A stretch of 5,111 nucleotides of DNA from Bifidobacteriaceae bacterium (GTDB lineage: Bacteria > Actinomycetota > Actinomycetes > Actinomycetales > WQXJ01), in contig JAIRTF010000152.1 of NCBI GenBank assembly GCA_031255075.1, positions 1 through 5,111 on the forward strand. The letters run 5' to 3'. The position numbers and the translations under genes are program-made. The number at the start of each line of letters is the position of its first letter. Within the stretch, counting starts at the first letter, position 1. Under the pieces are notes generated by a model. That model saw nothing but the letters and a program-made list of their open reading frames with translations, was not told the origin of the DNA and did not search any database. Shown piece after piece: positions 1 through 5,111 of the stretch.

Positions 1-336
1 GGACCGGTCGACAACTCGCCAACGCCTGACACCTCCGCCACCCCCACCGAAGAGCCGAGCACTTCGCCGACGGCCACTCCGCCGGACCCCTCGCCCAGTA
101 CCTCGCCGAGCTCGTCAACTGAGCCGACCCCAACGCCAACTGGGCCTACCCCGCCAGAACCACCCACGGCATCGGCCGGGGCAGGTGGTGGCGGTCGCGC
201 CGCACCGTTCGGTGGCGGACCTGGTGCGGGGGCCGTCCAAGCTGACCAGGGCACTCTGGCAGTGTTGGCAGCCCTGGTCGCCTGCCTGATTGGTGCGGCG
301 GCTTGGCGCCGGGCGGCCTTGAACGGCGGCCGTTAG
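1..336 (+). CDS. Ser/Thr/Pro-rich membrane-anchored surface protein, C-terminal part (5' end outside window)
   Basis: This frame is open from the window edge and gives the last 111 residues before TAG at 334-336. Residues 1-58 are almost entirely Pro, Ser, Thr, Glu and Ala, with SPT/TPTP-like units. A Gly/Ala-rich stretch follows (about 59-78). Residues about 84-102 form a hydrophobic helix (GTLAVLAALVACLIGAAAW), then a short basic tail beginning RRAAL. This is the usual C-terminus of an exported Gram-positive protein: an extended wall-spanning linker, one membrane helix and a positive cytosolic end. No LPXTG-like sortase signal precedes the helix, so I infer a plain membrane anchor. The functional domain lies upstream of the window, so the activity is unknown. 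The Ser/Thr-rich part could be O-glycosylated, but that is only a possibility. The next gene starts 3 bases after the stop, suggesting co-transcription. The reading frame is near certain; the biological role is not. Confidence 0.8.
   Translation, partial: GPVDNSPTPDTSATPTEEPSTSPTATPPDPSPSTSPSSSTEPTPTPTGPTPPEPPTASAGAGGGGRAAPFGGGPGAGAVQADQGTLAVLAALVACLIGAAAWRRAALNGGR
20..165 (+). repeat. Low-complexity Pro/Ser/Thr coding repeat
   Basis: This C-rich, degenerate stretch within the first gene encodes its Pro/Ser/Thr linker. Near-copies of ACYTCGCCGA occur at 61-70 and 100-109, and CCAACGCCAACT-type units occur around 128-140. It is imperfect and not a clean tandem array. Such linkers commonly vary in length between strains. 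Confidence 0.5.
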
Positions 337-339
337 ACG

Positions 340-2031
340 ATGCCGCGCCCCAGCTTCCTGCCAGACATCCCGCTGGCCAACATTGCCTGGGGATTGGAGT
401 TACCGCTGCTGGTCTTGAACTGGTTTGCGCTGTCCACCATGGTGGTGGCTTGGTTCTTACCCGGCAGCTTCGCAGCCACCATCATGGCGGTGGCCGTGCT
501 TGCGGCGGTGGCTGGGCTGGGCTTCCGCAAGACCCGGGCTGACCACGTAGACCTGGTGGGGCGCTACGTGCTGTCCCGGCTGGCGGTGGTGTTCACGGTG
601 GCATGGTTGCCGAGCGCCAGTTGGATGACCAACGAAGAACTGTTGGCGGCCGCCATTCTGGCCGGGTGCCTGCTGACAGAGCCCGTTGCCAGAGCCTTCG
701 CAGCTCAAGCCTTTCCCTACGCGGCGAATTTCCCCGGCACCAAGACCCGGACCGTTCACCTGCCGGCGGACGCCATCTTCTGGACCAACCTGGGGGCCAC
801 CACAGCGTTGATGTTGTTGCGCGGCCCGTGGGTGCGGTTGGAGTTGGTGATCGCTGCGGTGGCGGCACTGGTCAACTTGTTCTTCATGCTGGACATGGCT
901 TTGTTCACGCTGTCTCGGCTGCGATTCAACGCCCGGCTGCCCAAACTGTGGGAGGAGATGGCCCCCACCTTCGCGATCCACTGGCGGGCGGGCGCCGGTT
1001 CACTGCACCAACTGACCATGTGGCTGGACTACCTCAAAGCCTTGGACAAACCGTTCTTTGTGATCACCCGCACGCGGGAGAACTTCCTTGAAGTGGTCCG
1101 CAGTCTGGACGTACCGGTGCTACACCGAGTCGGTTTGAATTCAGTTGAAGACGCATTGAGTCCCAGCCTGAAGACCGTCTTCTATGTCAATACCGCCATC
1201 TTGAATGACCACATGTTGCGGTACCCGCATTTGACACACATCCAGTTGAATCACGGTGACAGCGACAAACTGGCCAGCTATTCGCCAGTGTTCAGAAGCT
1301 ATGACAAAGACTTTGTGGCCGGCCAGGCGGCAATTGACCGTTTCGATTCAGCCGGCCTGGCCACCGCGCCAGGGTTCTTTGTGATTGTGGGCCGCCCGCA
1401 GGTGGCGGAGGTGGCACCCAGCCGCGGTTCGGTGTCCGATCTGAAATCCCCCACTGTGCTGTACGCGCCGACTTGGTCTGGCAACACCCAGGACTCCAAC
1501 TACACCTCGTTGCCCAAGGGCCCGAAGATTGTCCAAGCCTTGTTGGACCGGGGCTGCACGGTGGTGTTCCGGCCGCATCCCTACTGGAACAAGGACCACC
1601 ATTCGGCGGCCGGCCGTCAAGCCGTGGTTGAGATGCTGGCGGCTGATGCCGCCACCAGCGGCCGGGGGCACATCTACGGTGACATGGCCGAAACCGAACT
1701 GTCCGTATTCGATTGTTTCAACCTGTCAGACCTGATGATCTCGGATGTGTCCTCCGTGGTGAACGACTACCTCTTCTCAGAAAAACCGCTGGTCATGGTG
1801 GCGGTGACGGCACCGCCTGAGATGTTCGTGGAGGAGTTCCCGGTGGCGCGCGGCGCCTACGTGGTTGATTTCGAGGACGTCGATTCAACTCTGACCCAGG
1901 CGTTGGACGCCATCTGGAATGAGGACCCGCTGGCGGCCACGCGGCGTGAACTGAAGACCTACTATCTGGGTGACATTCCCCGTGAACGCTATGCCGAAAG
2001 GTTCCTGGAGGAGGCCCAGAAGTATGTCTAG
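340..2031 (+). CDS. Membrane-embedded CDP-glycerol glycerophosphotransferase-like protein (TagB/TagF family)
   Basis: The 563-residue product probably transfers glycerol-phosphate, or a similar polyol-phosphate, from a CDP-activated donor to a wall or capsular glycopolymer at the cytosolic membrane face. The N-terminal 190 residues hold strong hydrophobic segments at about 21-41, 43-62, 144-160 and 166-190, plus weaker ones at about 76-90 and 99-115. Basic residues after the second (FRKTR) and last (SRLRFNARLPK) segments predict six helices with the C-terminus inside. The rest resembles the glycerophosphotransferase domain: HGDSDK at 305-310 (matching the canonical WHGT..K region), VAGQAAIDR at 326-334, VLYAPTW at 373-379, RPHP at 411-414 and SDVSSVVNDY at 468-477. 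The two family histidines (H305, H413) are present. ATG 340 is the first usable start: an in-frame TAG at 334-336 excludes a longer protein. Its ribosome site is weak (GGCGG at 325-329), so it may depend on translational coupling. The donor could instead be CDP-ribitol or another polyol; the family call is firmer than the substrate. Confidence 0.85.
   Translation: MPRPSFLPDIPLANIAWGLELPLLVLNWFALSTMVVAWFLPGSFAATIMAVAVLAAVAGLGFRKTRADHVDLVGRYVLSRLAVVFTVAWLPSASWMTNEELLAAAILAGCLLTEPVARAFAAQAFPYAANFPGTKTRTVHLPADAIFWTNLGATTALMLLRGPWVRLELVIAAVAALVNLFFMLDMALFTLSRLRFNARLPKLWEEMAPTFAIHWRAGAGSLHQLTMWLDYLKALDKPFFVITRTRENFLEVVRSLDVPVLHRVGLNSVEDALSPSLKTVFYVNTAILNDHMLRYPHLTHIQLNHGDSDKLASYSPVFRSYDKDFVAGQAAIDRFDSAGLATAPGFFVIVGRPQVAEVAPSRGSVSDLKSPTVLYAPTWSGNTQDSNYTSLPKGPKIVQALLDRGCTVVFRPHPYWNKDHHSAAGRQAVVEMLAADAATSGRGHIYGDMAETELSVFDCFNLSDLMISDVSSVVNDYLFSEKPLVMVAVTAPPEMFVEEFPVARGAYVVDFEDVDSTLTQALDAIWNEDPLAATRRELKTYYLGDIPRERYAERFLEEAQKYV
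2007..2014 (+). promoter_or_regulatory. Strong Shine-Dalgarno that sets the start at 2024
   Basis: GGAGGAGG lies 9 bases before ATG 2024, inside the end of the preceding gene. It is the best ribosome site in the window. It decides against a longer product from ATG 1970, which would add 18 residues read out of frame through conserved sequence of the upstream gene. Confidence 0.8.
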
Positions 2032-3286
2032 GCTGTCCGCCCGGGCGCTGAAGCTGGCTGTCTCCGCCATCCGCAAATCGGGGCTGCTGCCCAAGTCAAT
2101 CCCAGATGGCCGCGGCGATGAAGCCTTGATCGCCAAGCGGTTCCCCAAGGCTGAGGTGATGGTGTTCTTCGGCGACACGGTCAACGGCCTGTACCAGCTG
2201 CGGCCCTGGTATCCGGCGCTGCGTGAACTGCACCGCCACCATCCGGTGGTGATTGTGGGAACCGATTCGCGGGCCATTGCCACCATTCGCCATGAAGCAC
2301 ACCTGCCGGCCTTCACCATCTCTCACTATTCCAGTGTTGATTTGATTCTGTCTAAAGCGGATATTGGTTTGGTTCTGTACGTGAACCACAATTCCGCCAA
2401 TTTCCCAGTCTTGGCGTTTCCACAGCTGGTCCACGTGTCGATTATGCATGGCGATAGCGACAAGGTCGTATCAGTTTCCGCCCAAACCCGCGCCTATGAC
2501 TTCACGTTCGTGGCCGGGCAAGCCGCCATTGACCGGCTGGCAGCCCATTTGCCGCGTTTCAACGCGGCCGAACGTTGCCTGATCATTGGCCGGCCGCAAG
2601 CCGCACCTCCGGCCGCTGAGGCCTTGGCGGAAGATCTGGAAGGCCGTGCTCCGGCTGATGGCCCGGTCCGGGTGCTCTATGCGCCCACCTGGGAGGGCGG
2701 CACCGGCTCCGCTGCCTATTCGTCTCTGGTGGGCTATGGCGAACAGATTGTCCGCCAGTTGATGGCCAACCCCCGTTTCGCGCTGACCTACCGGCCGCAC
2801 CCCTTGACCGGCACTCGCCTGCCAGAGTTCGCCGATGCCAACGCCCGCCTCAAAGCACTGATCGCCGCCGCTGCAAAGCGGGCAGAGGGAGGGGCTCCAA
2901 GCGCCCAGGTGTCGCGGCTACCGGACGCCGTTGACGATCTGTGGGCGGCAGATCTGCTGATCACGGACATTTCCTCGCTGGCCATCGATTTCCTGGTCAC
3001 CGGCCGGCCGTTGGCTATCACCATCCCGCCAGACCCGGCTGCCGTTCCCGCGCCAACCCGCCTGCTGGAGGTAGCACCCCGGTTGGGCCGTCCGGAGCTG
3101 GCAGATGTGCCGGCCTTCTTGGAAGGCATCTTGGCTGCCGATGCCGCCGGGGCAGGCGCCCCCGCCAAGGAGCGTGCCGAGGTGGCCCGTTACTACTTGT
3201 CTGATACCTCACCTGGCGCGGCCATCGCCGCCTTTGTCGAGGCCTGCGGGCGAATGCTTGACCTGGCCAAGGCGGCCGAAGCGTGA
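2024..3286 (+). CDS. Soluble/peripheral CDP-glycerol glycerophosphotransferase-like paralogue
   Basis: The 420-residue product is a paralogue of the catalytic half of the preceding gene, without its membrane helices. Family motifs appear in order: HGDSDK at 142-147, FVAGQAAIDR at 162-171, IIGRPQ at 187-192, VLYAPTWEG at 217-225, YRPHP at 256-260 and TDISSLAIDFL at 314-324. The candidate catalytic histidines are H142 and H259. The first 20 residues (MSRLSARALKLAVSAIRKSG) can form a cationic amphipathic helix, which suggests peripheral membrane attachment, as expected for enzymes acting on lipid-linked acceptors. The start overlaps the upstream stop by 8 bases and has a strong ribosome site. 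The stop overlaps the next start as GTGA. Both overlaps indicate translational coupling. By analogy with TagB/TagF pairs, one paralogue may prime and the other extend the chain, or they may modify different positions; this is inference. A glycerol-phosphate donor is the family default and is not shown by the sequence. Confidence 0.85.
   Translation: MSRLSARALKLAVSAIRKSGLLPKSIPDGRGDEALIAKRFPKAEVMVFFGDTVNGLYQLRPWYPALRELHRHHPVVIVGTDSRAIATIRHEAHLPAFTISHYSSVDLILSKADIGLVLYVNHNSANFPVLAFPQLVHVSIMHGDSDKVVSVSAQTRAYDFTFVAGQAAIDRLAAHLPRFNAAERCLIIGRPQAAPPAAEALAEDLEGRAPADGPVRVLYAPTWEGGTGSAAYSSLVGYGEQIVRQLMANPRFALTYRPHPLTGTRLPEFADANARLKALIAAAAKRAEGGAPSAQVSRLPDAVDDLWAADLLITDISSLAIDFLVTGRPLAITIPPDPAAVPAPTRLLEVAPRLGRPELADVPAFLEGILAADAAGAGAPAKERAEVARYYLSDTSPGAAIAAFVEACGRMLDLAKAAEA
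3269..3272 (+). promoter_or_regulatory. Weak ribosome site for the GTG start at 3283
   Basis: AAGG sits 10 bases before GTG 3283. It is weak. The GTGA overlap suggests that ribosomes ending the upstream gene restart here, which would explain expression without a good Shine-Dalgarno. Confidence 0.4.
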
Positions 3287-4281
3287 AGATCGCCGCGGTC
3301 GTTGTCGCCTATAATCGCCGGGACCTACTACGGGAGGCACTGGACGGCATCGGCCACCAAACCCGAAAACCAGACACAGTGCTGGTGGTGGATAACGCTT
3401 CGACGGATGATTCGGCGGCGGTGGCTGGGGCTCACCCAGCAGTTAGCGAAGTGCTGCGGTTGACCCAGAATCTGGGCGGCGCCGGCGGGTTTGCGGCCGG
3501 GTTGGCGCGGGTCTTGGCCAGCCAATCGGTTGACGCCGTCTGGTTGATGGATGATGACACCGCTCCCACCCCAACGGCGTTGGCCGAACTGGAGAAGGCC
3601 TGGACCGGCTACCCAGGGCGTCTGGCGGTGGCCAGTTCGCGGGCGGTGTGGACAGATGGGCGGATCCATCCGATGAACTCGCAGCGCACGCGGTTGTTCG
3701 CCTCGCGCGATGAACGCTGGCGGGCGCGGCAGGTGGGGGCAAGGCCCATCAGAACTGGCTCGTTTGTGTCCATGCTGGTGGGGGCTGATGCGGCCCGTGC
3801 CAAGGGCCTACCGGTGGCGGACTACTTCATTTGGAACGATGACCTGGAGTATTCCGCCCGGCTGGTAAGACCGGTTCGGCGGCGCAGGGTTGGCCAAGGT
3901 GTTGATCAGCCGGGTTGGCGGGGCATAGCAGTGCCGTCTTCGGTGGTGGTCCACAAGACCCAAGAATTCGCCAGTGGGCTGTCCAATCCCGGCCCGCGGT
4001 TCTACTTCGAGGTTCGCAACAAGCTCTGGGCGCTGGTCAAATCGGGCTCCTTCGGGCCGTTGGATGCCGCCGCCTACGGCGCCTACACTCTGGCCAACTG
4101 GCTGCGGTTGGTCATGCGCAGCCCGGACTCTGGTCAGCGACGCGATCTGTTGACTGCCGCCCGTAAGGGAATTAGGGATGGCCTTCTGAGCAAGCCAACT
4201 GCCAACGCCTATATCTTTGCCGGTCAAGGGCGCATCGCCGAGCAGGTGGCGGCCGTTGAAACGGGAGCTTCCCAGCGGTGA
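3283..4281 (+). CDS. Family 2 glycosyltransferase (rhamnosyl/galactofuranosyl-transferase type)
   Basis: The 332-residue product is a GT-A fold glycosyltransferase, expected to move a sugar from a nucleotide-sugar donor to a lipid-linked glycan in the cytosol. The fold opens directly with VVVAYNRRDLL (6-16), then VLVVDNASTDDS (33-44), NLGGAGGFAAGL (63-74) and the metal-binding WLMDDDT (87-93; D90-D92). WNDDLEYSARL (184-194) supplies the likely catalytic acidic residues, and VPSSVVVHKT (217-226) and RFYFEVRNKLW (239-249) are typical late motifs. The pattern resembles actinobacterial GlfT1-like and rhamnosyltransferase-like proteins, but the sugar cannot be assigned. The C-terminal 80 residues are mainly helical, without a convincing transmembrane segment. 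The GTG start overlaps the upstream stop by 4 bases; no better start fits, because the first beta strand begins at residue 2. An odd Arg-rich stretch (about 195-213) separates motifs that are usually close, with unusual codon use. If it disturbs folding the enzyme may be impaired, but the frame stays open. Confidence 0.85.
   Translation: MKIAAVVVAYNRRDLLREALDGIGHQTRKPDTVLVVDNASTDDSAAVAGAHPAVSEVLRLTQNLGGAGGFAAGLARVLASQSVDAVWLMDDDTAPTPTALAELEKAWTGYPGRLAVASSRAVWTDGRIHPMNSQRTRLFASRDERWRARQVGARPIRTGSFVSMLVGADAARAKGLPVADYFIWNDDLEYSARLVRPVRRRRVGQGVDQPGWRGIAVPSSVVVHKTQEFASGLSNPGPRFYFEVRNKLWALVKSGSFGPLDAAAYGAYTLANWLRLVMRSPDSGQRRDLLTAARKGIRDGLLSKPTANAYIFAGQGRIAEQVAAVETGASQR
3865..3927 (+). other. Atypical Arg-rich inserted segment within the glycosyltransferase gene
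   Basis: This stretch encodes residues about 195-215 (beginning VRPVRRRRVGQG) between NDDLEYSARL and VPSSVVVHKT. In relatives as I recall them these motifs are separated by only about 8 residues; here there are 22. The codons GTA, AGA, AGG and ATA, rare in a high-GC genome, cluster here. In the 22 codons 3865-3930 only 11 third positions are G or C. The +1 frame from 3869 to 3925 has 16 of 19. GGGTTGGC occurs twice, at 3887 and 3912, and TTGGCCAA at 3890-3897 is a perfect palindrome. It may be an insertion or a doubly frameshifted segment. Confidence 0.45.
4263..4267 (+). promoter_or_regulatory. Ribosome site for the GTG start at 4278
   Basis: GGGAG lies 10 bases before GTG 4278, inside the end of the upstream gene. 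It supports this start, which is otherwise defined by the GTGA overlap with the upstream stop and by the position of the first beta strand. Confidence 0.55.
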
Positions 4282-5111
4282 GCAGGCAATCCTCCACCCC
4301 CGGCCGGGACCAGTTCTCAGTGCTGATGCCGGTCTACCACCGGGACATTCCCCGCCAGGTGCGGGCGGCCTTCGAATCCGTCACCACCTACCAAACGCTG
4401 GCGCCGGCCCAGATCGTCATAGTGCGTGATGGCCCGGTCGGGCTAGGCCTGGCAGAACTCTTGGGCGAACTGGCCGGTCAGCCCCAGGTGGATGTGGTGG
4501 AACTTGGCCAAAACCTCGGTCTGGCGGCGGCGCTCAATGCCGGCCTGGAAGCTTGCCGGTTCCCGGTGGTGGCCCGGCAGGATGCCGATGATCTGTCCTT
4601 CCCGAACCGTTTTGAACTGACCGTGCCGCTGGTCAAAGGACCGGTCCAAGTGGTGGGCGGAGCCATGCGCGAATTCACCGAAGTGCCGGCCGGCACGGCC
4701 TGCCAGCCGGCGGCCGCTGATCCACAGCCCCAAACGCTGCCAGCTCCACGTCCTGGCACCCACCGCTGCTGGGGCCCAGAGCGAACCTATCCGCTGACAA
4801 CCGCAGAAATTGTTCGCCAAGCCAAGCTGCGCAACCCCATGGCCCACCCAACTGTGGTGTTCAACAAAAACGCCGTTCAGCGGTGCGGCGGCTACCGTCC
4901 GTTCCATCACCTGGAGGATTACGACCTGTGGGTCCGCCTACTCCAAGCCGGCGCCGAAGCCGCCAACGTTCCCGATGTGGTGGTCGCCTATTGCGCCCCC
5001 ACTGAGGCCTACGGCCGGCGCGGCGGCTTGAAAACCCTGCGGGCGGAATGGGAGCTGCAACGCGAATTGCTGCGGACCGGATTTGTCAGCCCGGCCCAGC
5101 GGCTGCGCAAC
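4278..5111 (+). CDS. Family 2 glycosyltransferase, AmsE/WfgD type (3' end outside window)
   Basis: The first 278 residues of a GT-A glycosyltransferase are present and the frame is still open at the window edge. It probably adds a sugar to a surface polysaccharide or glycopolymer repeat in the cytosol. Visible motifs are FSVLMPVYHRD (13-23), IVIVRDGPV (46-54), LGQNLGLAAALNAGLEAC (76-93), the metal-binding ARQDADDLSFPNRFE (99-113; DADD at 102-105), RNPMAHPTVVF (185-195), GGYRPF (204-209), HLEDYDLWVRLLQAG (211-225; E213/D214 in the usual catalytic position) and YGRRGGLK (245-252). This order matches AmsE/WfgD-like enzymes of exopolysaccharide and O-antigen pathways; the sugar and linkage are unknown. 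The GTG start overlaps the previous stop by 4 bases and leaves a normal 12-residue lead before the first strand. Residues about 137-168, rich in Pro and Ala, interrupt the variable loop between GGAMREF and the TAEIV helix and look longer than usual. Few residues are likely missing at the C-terminus, judging by the family's usual length near 270-330. Confidence 0.85.
   Translation, partial: MSRQSSTPGRDQFSVLMPVYHRDIPRQVRAAFESVTTYQTLAPAQIVIVRDGPVGLGLAELLGELAGQPQVDVVELGQNLGLAAALNAGLEACRFPVVARQDADDLSFPNRFELTVPLVKGPVQVVGGAMREFTEVPAGTACQPAAADPQPQTLPAPRPGTHRCWGPERTYPLTTAEIVRQAKLRNPMAHPTVVFNKNAVQRCGGYRPFHHLEDYDLWVRLLQAGAEAANVPDVVVAYCAPTEAYGRRGGLKTLRAEWELQRELLRTGFVSPAQRLRN
4683..4784 (+). other. Pro/Ala-rich atypical segment in the AmsE-type gene, opening with a 14-bp palindrome
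   Basis: This segment encodes residues about 136-169 of the glycosyltransferase, a low-complexity Pro/Ala/Gln loop between conserved GGAMREF and YPLTTAEIV. Its left edge carries the perfect palindrome GTGCCGGCCGGCAC (4683-4696). Third-position GC is low in its middle: 4 of 13 codons from 4716 to 4754. The +1 frame from 4717 to 4794 shows 20 of 26. It may be a small insertion or simply a poorly constrained loop. Confidence 0.35.

Noticed and set aside
178..250. LPXTG-like sortase signal before the C-terminal helix of the first protein
   Set aside because: The region is Gly/Ala-rich with APFGGGPG and contains no LPXTG or close variant.
457..981. Antisense open frame of 174 codons
   Set aside because: It lies opposite the membrane-helix part of the first transferase. 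Its product is Gln/His/Arg-rich with no recognisable motif, as expected from the complement of a high-GC gene, and the + strand gene is well supported.
1970..2023. Longer start for the second glycerophosphotransferase
   Set aside because: The extra 18 residues are out-of-frame translation of conserved upstream coding sequence, and GGAGGAGG is correctly placed for ATG 2024.
2023..2032. Intergenic terminator or internal promoter between genes
   Set aside because: The genes overlap or are 3 bases apart, leaving no room for intergenic signals, and I saw no hairpin followed by a T-run.
1885..2319. Antisense open frame of 144 codons across the junction of the two paralogues
   Set aside because: It covers the end of one supported gene and the beginning of the next, has no motif, and would need an unsupported internal antisense promoter.
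3284..4281. First glycosyltransferase as a pseudogene
   Set aside because: The frame is open throughout and all key motifs are intact on both sides of the odd segment, so an active gene with an insert is the simpler annotation.
4443..4910. Antisense open frame of 155 codons
   Set aside because: It is opposite the AmsE-type glycosyltransferase, whose conserved motifs are all in the + frame. The antisense product has no family signature.

Overview
The window looks like a piece of a high-GC actinobacterial chromosome. Four signs point that way: strong G/C preference at third codon positions, two GTG starts, tightly packed genes that overlap at their stop/start codons, and products typical of Gram-positive cell-envelope glycopolymer loci. 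I cannot name a genus from the sequence. All convincing genes lie on the + strand and leave almost no non-coding DNA, so the window reads as the inside of one operon. Both ends cut through genes.

Layout: positions 1-336 hold the C-terminal end of a Ser/Thr/Pro-rich exported protein with a single C-terminal membrane helix and a basic tail. After a 3-base gap, 340-2031 encodes a 563-residue membrane protein with about six predicted N-terminal helices and a cytosolic CDP-glycerol glycerophosphotransferase-like (TagB/TagF-type) domain. Overlapping it by 8 bases, 2024-3286 encodes a 420-residue paralogue without membrane helices. GTGA overlaps then join this to a family 2 glycosyltransferase of the rhamnosyl/galactofuranosyl-transferase type (3283-4281) and to a second family 2 glycosyltransferase of the AmsE/WfgD type (4278 to the window end, incomplete).

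Together the genes suggest cytoplasmic assembly of a wall or capsular glycopolymer. Two sugar transferases would build or decorate the glycan, and two polyol-phosphate transferases, one membrane-embedded and one apparently peripheral, would add glycerol-phosphate (or a similar polyol-phosphate) units. The first gene's product could be an anchored surface protein or a cell-wall-spanning partner. The polymer's identity cannot be read from this window.

The less ordinary points are: a tandem pair of glycerophosphotransferase paralogues sharing the variant HGDSDK motif but differing in membrane topology; the first two genes lying in the same frame, separated by one TAG stop and one codon; and apparent inserted segments in both glycosyltransferases where third-position GC drops in the coding frame and is higher in the +1 frame. 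No RNA gene, CRISPR array, insertion sequence or factor-independent terminator was seen.
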